Below the pieces are notes generated by a model that searched no databases, was not told where the DNA came from, and saw only the letters and a list, made by a program, of their open reading frames with translations. 33,367 nucleotides of DNA from Ophiothrix spiculata. Its lineage: Eukaryota > Echinodermata > Ophiuroidea > Amphilepidida > Ophiotrichidae. Location: NCBI GenBank assembly GCA_000969725.1, contig JXSR01S005414.1, one strand, 5' to 3'. The translations under genes were made by a program, and so were the position numbers. Every line of letters begins with the position of its first letter. Positions within the stretch are counted from its first letter, which is position 1. Positions 19,141-31,650 of this stretch are shown here, piece after piece.

Positions 19141-20475
19141 GAACTTTATGTACTGCACCATTGGATCGCTTACCGACCTACGAATGAAGGCTACAGCTTA
19201 GCAGATGTGGATGATCTTCTCTGGAAAGGATGCCAGCTGGTTTTTCGCAGATGGATATTTACTAAGAGGTTAGGTCTAGGTTTTAAAAGTAATTTGAAGA
19301 GACTTTAATGTGATTGGATGCAAAGCCTTGTTTTGATTGGTTGACATGTGCGACAGAGAATGAGAAACATTTCTTCATCGGGGTCTTCTTTGCTATGGTG
19401 AAAGCTATAATTATCTAATTGTGTAAGGTTAAAAAAATGAATTTGTTCTTTAATTTTTCTTGGTGACAGATCACGTTTCAGATTTATAACCATATAACTG
19501 GTACATGTGACCGTACACGACAAGCGAGCTGTAGATGTGACAAACATTAGTTTGTGCTGCAGATGAAAATGTATGCAAGGTTGTAAAATTTATTGTATTT
19601 TCTTTTGGACATTGACAGTTTTTTTTGCTTACTTGAAAACACCTGCAAAGTTTCATTTCAAAGAATTTAGCAAATATTAAAGCATATTTATATCTACTTA
19701 AAACATATGGTGTACTTGTCTATGAATACATTTATTGTAATTTCACCTTTACACCATGACAACCTTTTAACCATAATTGACTCTCGGTGTTGATTTAAGT
19801 TTATTGAGACGTCAGTTTCATCTTTCCAGCATTGTCTTTTGCGTGTATTTTAAATAGTCAAAGAAGGGGTCCCGCTTATGGCTCCTCGTTGTGAACGGTC
19901 GCATAAAGAGTGGAAGGGTTGAAGAAAATGCTCTTCCATTTTTCATTCTCATTCTCACGTGTGTTGATGGCTAAACCATGCATTTTCATTGTGATATGTT
20001 TATTATGATTGAGCTTTGACTATCTCTGTAGCTAAATACATGGGCTTCGACCATTTGATCTGTAGGCTGTAGCTGTTTAAACAAACCTGTACTCAAGAAT
20101 TAGGATTAAGGATTTAAAAACAGGTATGTCCATGTTCACTGTGTACAGATGTTCATGATGGACAAATAATGAACTATTTTGAGGTATGTGTAGTATTAAG
20201 AAATTAAGTGTTATTTCAAGGGACTGTGCTACCAAGTGTTAAACCAAGCAAGTTTCAGAGGTGGGTAATTTATATTTCATATCAGTTGAGAAAACCGATA
20301 TATAATAGTGATTGAAACATGGATTGTATCACGGTGATGTGTTTCCAGGTCTACAGATCTTTGAGGTATGCCAAATAGATAAAAAATCTTTTATACTTTA
20401 ATAAGACTTTGCCATATCAAGGATTGGGTACTACAAGGCCATATCAGTATAAGAACTATCAAACGATTTCAAGAC

Positions 20476-21567
20476 CTGGGGCCGATTTCACTAACATTTA
20501 GAGAGGATCGCTAACCCCCGTTGTGATCGCTATCTCCAAAAATAGTCGCTAAATTGTTATACCCGCTGTTTAGCGATTATTTTTGTCTCGCCTGAACTAT
20601 ATAGTTCAGAAGAGACTTAGCAGTCACTATGTCTGTATGTAGTTTGTGTATGTGTCTGTATGTATGTATGTGTGTGGTAATTTGATTAAAGTTTTGCTTT
20701 AACTCAAGAACCGTAAGGCTCACAGTGACGAAACTTCGTGACATGAAGGTGTTCAGGTTTTGCACAGGCTGCGAAACTTTAGGGGATATGGTCAAGGTCA
20801 TTCAAGATCAAAAGGTCATTTGAGGTCAAATTGCAAAAATAATCGCAAAATTGATTGAAAATTGACCTGAGGCCATCTGAGGTCATTTCAAGGTCACAGC
20901 GATAACTCATGAACCCTTGAGCCCCACATGGATCATAGTTGGACCATAGTTAGCACTTGACCCAAGGACAAAGTCAGTCAAGGTCAAAAGTTCATGAGGT
21001 CAAATTTCCAAAATGGTCAAAAAGTTGCCCTCAGCTCTTTGCAAGGTCAAAAGTTGACCTGAATTCATTCATCACAGTTCATTTCAAGGTCAAAAGGTCA
21101 TTTGAGGTCAAATTTCTAAAATGATCAGAAAATTGCCTGAGGTCATTTCAAGATCAAAGGGTAGACCATAGGTCACCACGGTCATTTCAAGGTCATGATC
21201 TCAACTCGGAACCCTTGTCCCTGTTTGTGAATCCTTGGCCCCATTTGGACTAACTTGGACCATACATATCCTTGGCCTAAAGATCATTTGAATTCAAATC
21301 CCAGTTTGAGGTCATAATAATCAGGAAGTTGACCTGAGACACCCAAAGTCTTTTCGATATCATTGGGGATCACTCTTTAAACCGTGATCCCACTTTGACC
21401 AAACTATCACCAGTAAGGCAACCAGATTGGGATAATGCTTTTTTCTGCCGAAATCCTCTTCAAACCGCCTCCAGACGAGACTTGTGGTTCATGAACCAAC
21501 TTGTTGGAGTTAGCGATCAAAATAGGGTTAGTGACCAACAGTAAACGTTAGTGAAATTGGCACCTGG
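20476..21567. mobile_element. GGGGCCGATTTCACT MITE, copy 2, split by an inserted repeat
   Basis: The left part (ctggggccgatttcactaacatttag..tttagcgattattttt) and right part (ggagttagcgatcaaaatagggttagtgacc..gtgaaattggcacctg) together match the copy at 13404-13576, and the intervening sequence is foreign to it. Confidence 0.8.
20585..21481. repeat. AGGTCA-rich dispersed repeat, copy C, with GTCTCGYCTG ends
   Basis: Left end GTCTCGCCTG (20585-20594) and inverted right end CAGACGAGAC (21472-21481). A TGTATG simple repeat follows the left end, then the AAGGTCATTCAAG.TCAAAAG clusters. It is inserted in the 20476-21567 MITE. The true right border may be as far as about 21504, because 23 more bases are foreign to the host copy. 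Confidence 0.75.
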
Positions 21568-22670
21568 TTGTTCTTTCCAGATGAATAATCTAATTCCAAC
21601 ATTTGAACCCGGTTGGGGTTGTTATGCTGATGTGGCCTTGTGGCACCCGACCCTCAGTATCTGTGTATAATTAAGGTTCCATCTTTCAGTCAACTGTAAT
21701 GTTGTGTCTCTGTATATTGATCGACATATACCGATATTCAGTCTTTACACTTTTAGCGCAGAATCATGTAAATGCTGCACGCGTTTTGTTAGACGTCATC
21801 ATACATTTCAAGTACGGTATTCGAAATGTGCTTTTAAGATTCAACCAGATACATGCTGAAGAGCTGCAACCTTAATAATACTTTTGTCTATTGATTCTGT
21901 AATCTCACATGTTGTTTGTAATACTGTTTAAGGCTTATTCCCACTCTGACTACGAATGGTGAATGGTTTATTTTGAACAGATTTGAGATTGCATCCATGG
22001 ACCATGTAGTTATTATTTTTTTTCCCAGATACTTATATTATAAGTAAGATGATATTAGTTGTAACTGCCATTTATAAGAGACACAAGTTCATTATTTGCA
22101 TGTATAAAATCCACTGACGTTGATAAGTTAAAACATTTTAAGTAAAGCATGTCTACAAGAAGACAAAATATTTCAGAATACATGTATGAGCAAATTTTTG
22201 GACATGTTGAAATTGAAAATATTGCCTCTCTATCCCAAGGGCAAGACATGTTGACCTGTAACTAAATGTGTATTCAAACTGTTTCTATGGTCCAAAGTAA
22301 CATATGTTCCCTTGGGTGGACACTAAAAATCAATCTGTTGTACGAGGCCATCTAGAGGGAAAAAGACAACGCTAAAGCAATGAGTCAAATTTTAAAATCT
22401 TGTTTAAGACCATTTTCACATGTTACTCTTGTCAAAAGGAAGCAGAAAAAGTAAAGCATCAATGTTGTCCCTTCCACTCCTGCGGGATGGGCCTTGTGCA
22501 ACAGAATGATCAAGCTTTTGTGTCCACCCTTGGGATGTCACTTGAAAGCCATAGAAACGTGGCTAGAATAATTTTCCATCGCAATATGCCCCCATAAGGA
22601 GTTTTGCCCTTGTTACAATGTCCTTTTAAGAAGCAAAGTGGGTGCTTAAATTTTAAAATTGCGTTGTTAA

Positions 22671-23592
22671 CTAAGAGCATGTTCCCACTGAAGTCTTTGA
22701 TCCTACATCGAGTCCACGACCCTAGATCTGAATCCACATTAAACACAGTGGGAACACGTTATATGTGGTCTCAATCCTACATTAACAATGTGGTCTGGAT
22801 GTGGGGTCGAGACTACCAAAATTAGGTAGTCTCAATGTAGGGTCAAGCCCAGTGGGAACGCTACACACACATTTAATGTAGGGTTAAATTATGTAAACAA
22901 TGTGACGGTCAACCGGTCGTATACAGTAGGCCTATACATAAAGCAAATACATGTACAGAATGTATGAAAGGTGTGTGATAGTCTGAACTGTTGTTTTTAG
23001 GGATGGGGAATTAGATCAAAATTGCATTAAGAATTATGATTCTCTTTGCAAATGCAATGATAGTCCTTATTAGGACTTTTGAGTCACTGTAATCTATAGT
23101 AATATGTACTGCGTTCTCCCGAGTAGGCACACACGGGCCTGCAGGTCCGGCTCACGTAGCGGAAGACATGCATGATACGTGGCGGCGATTTCCTCATAAC
23201 ACAGCTGTCTGATTCTCCGTACACATGCAATACTAAAATACATTTTATCATATTGAACGAAAGGTCCACGTACGATATATTTCAATGTGATTATTTATTA
23301 TGTTCATTATTAAAAGAACGCAGCTTAAATATACCTTAAAAATGGAAATAATACAACAAGAATATATCCGATAAATCTTCAACTGATTCAGGTGCATACT
23401 TGTTAGCTAGCGAGACAGATAGACTGTGTTTGTCAATTGCAACATCCGGGTAAGTGGACTCGACCTAGCATTCAGTCATTGGCGAGTTTGACCTAGGATT
23501 ATCAGTGCAGTGGGAACACGAATCAATGTGGACTCGATGCTGGGTCAGGATCCAGGGTCTGACCCTACATTAGCAATGGGAACACACCCTTA
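22671..23592. mobile_element. possible MITE with GTTCCCACTG ends
   Basis: The left CTAAGAGCATGTTCCCACTG and right CAATGGGAACACACCCTTAG are inverted with a few mismatches. Internal copies of CAGTGGGAAC (about 22747, 22850 and 23508) and GGGTC..CTACATT words suggest that two or more related units are joined. Flanks are TAA and TTA, not a clean duplication. Confidence 0.55.
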
Positions 23593-23979
23593 GGCTAGGC
23601 AATAGGCATGATTTTGCTTAAATGAGATTCCACCTTGCAACGATTTATTTTCTATCAAAGCATAACTGTACCTGTCAAGGATGTTATTAAGCCTTATCCC
23701 AGGTAATTGTTTCTAAATGTTCAAATTTAAGATTGCAAGATTTAAGTAATGCATATTGTATAAAGATTTTAAAACATTACTGGAAGATTCATTACCGATA
23801 ATGGGAGTGCTTAATACTAACCTTCAAGCAATTCTTCTGAAGAATATTAGCAGATTTTGAACAGAAATTGCCGATTATATGGATAAACAAGGTTGCTGTT
23901 GAGGTTAAGATTCTTGTTGCAATATTGCTGTATTTTTCCAGGTATGTGTAGGGTTTAAGATTCAAAAATATTTCGCCTT

Positions 23980-24203
23980 GTGACTGCAAGAAAGTCGTAT
24001 CTGTAATAGCTACCATTTTTCAGAAATTTGGATTGCACACTGTATGTCCAATATTTGTTCAGTGTCTCGTAAAGTCACATGAGGAACCATTTCAAGAGAT
24101 ACTGACATAGGGAAATTTTGAGGAATTTTTCACATTCTAATGACAGGTGTTGAATAACTATAACTCATGGCAGCCATTACAGATCCGACTTTCTTGCACT
24201 CAC
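23980..24203. repeat. inverted-repeat element, GTGACTGCAAGAAAGTCG arms
   Basis: Arms of about 37 bp: GTGACTGCAAGAAAGTCGTA.. at the left and ..TCCGACTTTCTTGCACTCAC at the right, with about four mismatches. No TSD recognised. Confidence 0.75.
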
Positions 24204-24258
24204 ATGACGATTTTGTTGCCCACAGATTTAAAAAACAAGGGATTCAAAACTAGCCTTT

Positions 24259-24543
24259 TATCTTCAAAAGAAGCTCCCTGTAAACTGTCCAGAATATTCA
24301 AACATATCTAGGTTTTACGCAGCCGATGCATACGCGTAATTTAAAAAATCTGACATGGTTCACATATGAAGATCGTGATGACTGCTCAGTTTTCCCCAAT
24401 GACAAAAACTTGATTTGGCGATGGTGGAAACAACCATTTACATCCAACCTCTGTAAAGGCAGTGGGTCGGGTATGGCGCAGAGTACAACTTGACAACACT
24501 TGTTTATAACACCCCACAAAACAGGGAGCTTATTTTAAAGATA
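24259..24543. repeat. inverted-repeat element, TATCTTYAAAAGAAGCTCCCTG arms
   Basis: The left arm 24259-24280 and right arm 24522-24543 (cagggagcttattttaaagata) pair with two mismatches. The interior has no recognised coding content. Confidence 0.65.
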
Positions 24544-24669
24544 GATTTTTGGAAAGTGCAAAACAGATTGGTCTATAGAATGTTTGTAATTGACTTGTGG
24601 GTAAAAATTTGACCTGTTTAATTGTGTATTAAAATAATATTAAGAGTCTTAATGTGTGGTTTATTGTAA

Positions 24670-24808
24670 GGGCTCTGTCACACATCACAAAATGTACGAA
24701 TAATGTACTAATAACGTACACTGGTTTGGTCATTCAAATACATGTATATATATCGATTACCAAACCAGTGTACATTATTAGTACGTTTCGTGATATGTGA
24801 CAGAGCCC
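24670..24808. mobile_element. 139-bp MITE with TAA target duplication
   Basis: TIRs GGGCTCTGTCACACATCAC and gtgatatgtgacagagccc extend inward through ACGTAC..GTACACTGGTTTGG, so nearly the whole element folds back. TAA lies directly outside both ends (24667-24669 and 24809-24811). PIF/Harbinger-like pattern. Confidence 0.9.
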
Positions 24809-25442
24809 TAAGACACAAGACACACCATTGAAATACATACCGTAGACCTCAAGTCTATATTAAAGTCACCCATTAAGAGAAGACATAAAACCATCCATTG
24901 GATCATTTGTGTTTATTCCATAATCCAAGTGTTATGATGGATTAAAGTGCATACAAAGCAGTGGATGGGTCTTGTCTTAAAATTTATAATCACCTGATCA
25001 TTTGCTGATAATTGAGCTATATGCCTCACACAGAGCTGTCCAATTTCAGCAGTGTCTGCAGTGACAATTTTTGTTTAATTGTCAGGAATTAAACAAATTA
25101 CAAACAAACAATCAAAATAGTAACCATAAAGTGACCCTTGTATTTTAACAATATGGGCATAACCAGTTTCAACTTGTAAATAACTATTGAACTGGTTTTT
25201 TCCAGAGATTGTGACATTTGGTGATTATTATTAATCATTTCAAATACCAGGTGTCATACATTTTTGCATGCTGCACACACATTTTATCTTGTTATACAGA
25301 TTTAACACACAAATAGTTATCATTTTCAGATTTCATCATTGAAATTGTTGGAGTTTGCATGATTGATAACTTTTTCAAGGTGTTTAAGAAGGGGAATCAC
25401 AACTTTCTGCCATCTTGTTGCACATAGTCATAGAGCTGAATT

Positions 25443-25669
25443 GTACCTCCAGATTTTAACGTCCATTTAACATGCAAACTGTGTCTATGTTTCCAGCTTT
25501 AGCGGCTTACGTTGAGCTAGATACGCACACCCCAAAATTTCTGGACAGTTTTTGCCAACTTTCATCTTCAGCTAGTGATTTTGGCACAAGCCCCTCTTCA
25601 ACTTTGTCAAAATTGATCGAATTGGCACAAGCTCAAAAACCTAATGGAGAATAAAAATGCTGGAGGTAC
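25443..25669. repeat. possible short element with GTACCTCCAG ends
   Basis: Perfect 10-bp inverted ends GTACCTCCAG (25443-25452) and CTGGAGGTAC (25660-25669). The interior shares a segment with the LUC7L3 intron at about 10885-10940. The 60-codon frame inside it is not recognisable. Confidence 0.4.
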
Positions 25670-26117
25670 GGTAGCTCACCCTTTATACATTCAAGATAGT
25701 GGTCATAGGGTTAACATGGTTCTTAATACGTACAGGTTCCCCTTCTAAATTCTTTGACCTGTGTACATTCTGTCCAGATGTGATATCAGTTTCATATCAG
25801 TATGAAGATTTAAAATTGTCAATTACACAACAACAAAAACCCTGTTTTTATGGGCGAACAGACCTTTCAAGTCAAGTCAAGTAGGGTCATTTGTTCAGGC
25901 AGGCAATTTTTTTCTAAATTAGCCCCAAAATCAAAAAAGAAAATGGGAGAAAAGATGAAAACTTTTTACAAAGAAATTTATGGCCCAAACCGGCTGATTT
26001 TACATGATTTTTATTCAAAACAAAAACAAAAAAATTATTCCAAATGCAAATTTATGGTCGGTTTGACCCGTAAAAGAGGGTTTTTTTCATCGTCTTACAG
26101 TTCCTTTGAAGTATATA

Positions 26118-26808
26118 CAGTAGAAACTCATTAAAATGAAATCCAATATAACAACCCATAAAGGCCTAGATATACTTTGTCATTTTTGCCATCTTGAAAA
26201 TCCATAGAGCTGAATGCATATTGACCTAGAGTTCCCAGATGATATTATCGATCGGAATAATCCGCTAAAACTACAAATAAATGATAGAAAATCAAGACGG
26301 TGATAAAAATTCCAAATGAAAATGTTTCTCTTTGGAGAAAAAATCAAAGGAGTCAGAAAATCTTTTCAGCAGAATAAAATCCACAGGACCTGTCAAGGAC
26401 AGATTTCAGATTATAATGAAAAGACCAAGGTAATTATGGTATTGTTCTCAACCTAATGAGATCGATCTATGCCCCGTTGAACACCATCATGAAACATTTT
26501 CATAAATGGTGAAACATTTTACTCCATGACAAAAATTTCACACCATGAGAAAAAATCAAAATGAAAATTTTCATTCCGAATGAAAATTTAACATAGTGGT
26601 GAAAATGTAACACCATGAGAAAAATTCTGAATGAAAATGACTACAAAAATGACAAAGTATATCTAGGCCTTAAAGCTCTGTATAAAGAATTATTTTCCTG
26701 TACCATTTAGCTGTTTTAATGTTTTTTAAAACCCTGATAAATCAAAATTTTGGATATAAAAAGTCATTTGTCTGTCCCCAGCAACTTCGTTACAAGAGTT
26801 TTCTACTG
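26118..26808. mobile_element. pogo/mariner-like MITE split by a second MITE
   Basis: Left CAGTAGAAACTCATTAAAAT and right ..gagttttctactg are inverted, with TA directly outside (26116-26117 and 26809-26810). The tail segment ttggatataaaa..tttgtctgtccccagcaac recurs at about 32960-33007. The element at 26162-26670 lies inside it. Confidence 0.75.
26162..26670. mobile_element. 509-bp MITE with perfect TIRs and TAA target duplication
   Basis: Perfect 27-bp TIRs start AGGCCTAGATATACTTTGTC, and TAA lies directly outside (26159-26161 and 26671-26673). The interior contains repeated CATTTTCATTC/GAATGAAAATG words and CACCATGA boxes. No transposase frame. The perfect arms suggest a fairly recent insertion. 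Confidence 0.9.
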
Positions 26809-28896
26809 TACCTCAACAATTAAATATCATGATAACTAATACCCATGCAGTAGAACTCATTATAATATTAAATATAGTCATTTCATGCACACAAAAATCA
26901 TTATCATTAATAGTGAGTTGGCTACAGAGCAGGCATCTGCAAGCTTCCAATGGCTACAATGATATTAAGTCATATCAGACAACTCTCTTGGGTTCGACAT
27001 GTCATCTGAATCCCTAGAATGTATATGAGATTGAGTGTTTGCTGCCATCGTAGTTTCTTCCTCCAATGAGGCAATATAATGTGTCCTTTTGTTAGGTTCA
27101 TTTTCAGGCATTCAAAGCACATGGCAAAGAATCTTTAAAATTATGACAGGATTTAATGCTCTCAACCAGTAGAAAGCATTATCAATTCTCTTGCTGTACA
27201 CTAAAATAATAAGGTTTGGAGAAACTTCCATCTTTGATCCTGTTAATTCAAAATTATTTTTTTTGACCCATGTGATAGTGAGTTTCCTCTGCATATAATT
27301 CAAATTTAATAAATTAATAATTGTGTACATACATGTATGTTTCCTATTATTCCGTAATAGTTCTAAAGTATGTTATAAAGATACTGATTCAACCATGAGA
27401 AATCGGAGCTAAATCAGCACAAACCTCAAAAAATGTTTTGTATTAGCAAATATGACTATTAATACAATGAACTGACTGACAGTTATAATGAAGGTATAGT
27501 TATGAGTGAAATAAATATACAATCGTACAAGACTTGTTGTTGTGTGCCTTTGATTATAGCTGATTATAGTGTGTAAGGGGATGCTTTTTTTTAGGTCAAG
27601 TCATCTTCCAGAGACATACATGCAAATGAGTGGTGCATTCAGGGTTGTGGCTAGACAATTTTAGTGCAGGGTGGTGTTTGTGGGAATTGTGTTTAATTAA
27701 ATTGAAAATATAACTAAAATTTTCCTGGAGCGTGGACAAATTCAAAGTGATTTTGCAATTTTTGACACTTTGTGCTGGGTGCTAAAGTTTAAATGGCTCT
27801 TTAGTTGTAAATCTGTGTAGCAGGCGCTGCCACCCTTCACAGTCCACTGTAGCTACATCCCTGGATGCATAATGTGCAAATTCACTGAATATATCAATAT
27901 TAGGTTTTTCACAAGTTGAAGCTTAAAAGCTGTAAGCTTGTGATTTTTTTTTTGGGGGGGGGGCTCATTTTGCCCCTTGGAGGGAAGAGGGGGGAAGGGT
28001 TACAGCAGGCATGATTATCTTTAGGTTTTTGCCTGAATTCAAAAATGCTTGGATCTTCACTGTACAAAAGTATTGGGAAATTCACATTTTCAGGCAAAAT
28101 TACAAAAAGTCATAACCATCCCTGTTACAGGTGTAGTCAGTATGGATATGTGCTACTGCCAAGAACCCTTTTTATGCTCCACAAGACGCATTATCAGCAT
28201 TTTTCAGTTCCACAAATGCCTATTTTAACCAGATATAATGTAAAATTTTCTGTTTGAATTGGTAAACGGTTCAGTTTTTAAGCCTTAAAAATTGGCTTCA
28301 GTTTAGTTCTGGAAGCCTCAATTTGGCCAAAAATCAGTTCTAAAAACATCATTTTAACGAGAAAAAAAAAATTCACAGAAAACCTAGAATTTGGCACCAA
28401 ACGGTTTTATGAGCCCCATTTTTGGCTCTTTGGGTTGCACAACCCTGCCAAAATAAAGTTGAGTATCCCCCAGGCTCTATGCATGTACAGGTCTCCTGGA
28501 GATAGATTTTGAACTATTTCGTGAATATGGTCTCTTGGATATAAACCCTTGCTGGAAGTCAATATGTCATGTACCAAAATATCCAAACATTTCTGGTGGT
28601 GTGCTTATTTATCTAGAATTAAGATTTCTGAAGTGGCTCAAACATAGGTGTAATATTAATGCAAAAGGAGACCTATTTTGGATGGTGCTAATTCTGAATA
28701 CCTTTGTAGGTCATGTGTATGCTTAAAACTCTTTTATATCCTAATTTTTTAGATAATTTTATTACCTGATATGCACATTGATGTGTGTTAGCTGCATATA
28801 TCTGTGGCATTCAGGATAAGCCACATCTGTTTATTCTTAAGATGGTTTGATCCTATCTGGGACCTTAGTTTTTTTACTGTGATTCAACACAACATA

Positions 28897-29094
28897 CTGT
28901 AAAAGTAGACATTTTCGTGAGGTTTTTATTTTCGCGAATTTTGCGTGTTGTAGACATCAAATCATGAAAATAAAAACTCACAAAAAGTGTCTTTTGTACT
29001 AGGTTTCTATTGTAATGACATTAAATCTGCTAAATTAAATTCTTGCCAATTTGACTAAATCTGCAAAATCGTTGGAAAATATTGACTTTTACAG
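28897..29094. mobile_element. TACTGTAAAAGT mariner-like MITE
   Basis: The ends CTGTAAAAGTAGACATTTTC and ..gacttttacag are inverted, with TA at 28895-28896 and 29095-29096. The inner TTTTCGCGAA-type sequence is typical of a MITE group that I recall from many marine invertebrate genomes. Confidence 0.8.
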
Positions 29095-29313
29095 TATATC
29101 CACACTGACTTGAAAGCTCGACTTCTAGATAGTCGACAGATCTCCCCTTGATCAATTGGCTATGTTTAACTTGGGCTTTCTAGTCGGTGTGGTAATTATA
29201 TTTATGATGTGATGGTGGATTTACATTGTGGATAGTACCACTGAAAAATCCTAAGAAAAAGGTCCTAAGATCAGAATAATTGTTAGACTGAATGTACCGT
29301 CTTTGTAGCTTTA

Positions 29314-29539
29314 AGGTGCGTTTACACTGTGACGACTTGGGGGTAACGACAAGCAACGTAGACCTGCGAATTGCAGTTTTGAATTTTCCGCCCGTCATCG
29401 TTAGTGAAAGTCGGTTAACGCTCACACACGCTGCTAGCCACGCACACTATCATTACTATCAGTTGTTTTCAGTTACAACTTTTTAGTTGCAAATACGTTA
29501 CCCTACGTCGAAACAAGTCGTCAAAGTGTAAACGCACCA
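29314..29539. mobile_element. GGTGCGTTTACACTG MITE, copy 2
   Basis: Same TIRs as the 8388 copy (AGGTGCGTTTACACTGTGAC.. and ..gtgtaaacgcacca) with exact TTA outside both ends (29311-29313 and 29540-29542). It abuts the next element at its right end. Confidence 0.88.
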
Positions 29540-29542
29540 TTA

Positions 29543-29815
29543 GGCTGGTTTCAGAGTGTCTGTCATGGTGCTCGTACGACCAGTGTGACATCAACAATTT
29601 TAAGTGTGCAAACTTGACCTTGTTGCATCTGAAAAATTTTGCAGTAAGCACGACAAGCCGATATATCAATCACCTTGTCGCAAGGACACGATATTATGAG
29701 TTGAAATAAATTCAACTTTACTTGCGACGGACCATTGTCATGGTACATTACGACAACTCAAAATTGTTAACGCTTGGTCGTCTGCCGCAACGACAGCTAC
29801 TTTGAAACCACCTTT
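29543..29815. mobile_element. MITE with GGYTGGTTTCARAGT ends, abutting the previous MITE
   Basis: Left GGCTGGTTTCAGAGTGTCTG and right cagctactttgaaaccacc are inverted with a few differences. The left end touches the TTA duplication of the 29314-29539 element, so both used the same site or one inserted at the edge of the other. The right border is approximate. Confidence 0.6.
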
Positions 29816-30681
29816 TACTCAAGCCAAGCTTAATAAATAAGTGGATAGAAGTTGAAGATTTAAAGCACAACAACATGTTTTACTTAAAGACATTAATTAT
29901 AATCAGAGATTTATAGGCGATGCCAGACCGTACAGTGCCACATGATAAAATTATCAGCCATTTTGGCTTAAATTATGAGTATTTGGGTTCTTACCATCTG
30001 TAAATTGGCACAGAAATTTGCTTGTGCATCATTTTTGACTAGTGGACAAAGATGTGTAAGAGGCTTGATTTACATTGCATCATTATGCGTATTGGTTCAA
30101 AATGGTGCATAGGTGAAGAAAGCCCAAATACCTCCAATTTGTCAATAAAATTATTTATTTAAAATTATAAAAATTATCTGAAGTCATGTTACAAGACAAT
30201 TTGGAAGTACTGGTAACAGCTTGATACTAACACTTCTGAAAGAGAATTCAACTCTTCTACGCTGCTTCTTGTCAAAGGCAAAATCGTAAGGAAAAACTTT
30301 GATGCCTTTTTCAGGTTTTAAAACCTGCAAGTTTTTCATATGACCTCAAATTGTTTTCATCCCTTATATTAGAGACATTTGCAATAATTTTCATAAAACA
30401 AGTGGCATATCTTGCCAGGTCCTCAGCCGTCCTTAGAAAATATCAAGTATTATCAATCTATTATTGAAATCATTAAATTTTTTACAAATCATGAAAATCG
30501 GAATGCAACCAATGCACATTATAAACAAGTGAATCATCGCGCGCACTGTTGAAGCTCAATGTTTTATCATGGATACGATGTGGAACTGCCAATCAACATG
30601 CGCAGTCCATTTTCGTTGTTGTATTGTGCACATGCTCTGGGCATAGGCACCATGAAAATGGGATTATTTCAATTATAATAC

Positions 30682-30816
30682 CACATTCCTGAGATACAGA
30701 TTTGGAACATCATTCTAGTACAATTTTAGTACAAAATCTGGAACAAAAACTGTGTACTGGAATTATTCTAAAATTGTACAAGAGTGATTTTCCAAATGTG
30801 CATCTTGGGAATGTTG
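30682..30816. repeat. imperfect fold-back around TAGTACAATTTTAGTAC
   Basis: The left CACATTCCTGAGATACAGAT.. pairs with the right ..atgtgcatcttgggaatgttg, continuing through TTTGGAA and TTGTACAATTTTAG. Ends and TSD are unclear. Confidence 0.55.
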
Positions 30817-31650
30817 TACTAGAATTGTACTTGATTTTTTTCTAGGGATTGTTATCCAAGTTGTTCCTATATGGTTACAGGGTGTATCAAGGAGTAACGA
30901 TATTGAATTTTTTTATCTCTTGAACCTTTAACCCCAGGGGGGTAACTGATAATTGTGTCCGGGTAACCACCCGAGTTCCCAAGGTAACCCTATGTAATGT
31001 GAAACCAAACATTGGTAAAAATGGGTGAAATGATATCCTGTCTCCCTTGCCAGATATTGACCCCTTTTATTTGAAAAGAGCAGAGGTAGAATTTCGGGAA
31101 AGGTTATGAGAGTCCACTTTGATTTTCCCTGATAGAGTGTGCATAAATCTCTCGACTCTGCTGTTCATTTTGAAAGTAATCTTTTTATGTGAATCTAACT
31201 GGACTTGCATGCTTTTGTATGTGCGAGTCTTTGTGTGATTGGTCTCTTGGACACACGCCAAAATTCTTGCTCAGAAAAGCAGTGTTTTAAAACTTAAGCA
31301 AATTTGACCAATGTTGATAAATTTGAAAAGGTTAAAAATTGACTAAAGCAAGAAAAATCAACCTGCAGAGGGAACACTATTTTCACACATTTTCAGCAAT
31401 CTGTTGTACCAATGATGCGCCATACAGCTTTAGCAGGAACTTCTGAAAGTGTACATGAGGAATTCCCTTACATTTCTACAAAATTCTAGTTCTTGAGATT
31501 TTCAGGAATTAACAAGACATCACAATCATAGATATTTTGCATAGTTATAATTATGCATAATTTATTCATTAAATAACACATACAAACATAACCATTAAGT
31601 TTTATTGCATTATAGTCTTAAAACAGCCCATAATCAACTTAATATTTATA

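Noticed and set aside
19127-19290. KELYVLHHWIAYRPTNEGYS frame as a further exon
   Set aside because: The acceptor-like gttacag lies just after the poly(A) signal and has no pyrimidine tract, and the peptide matches nothing I know.
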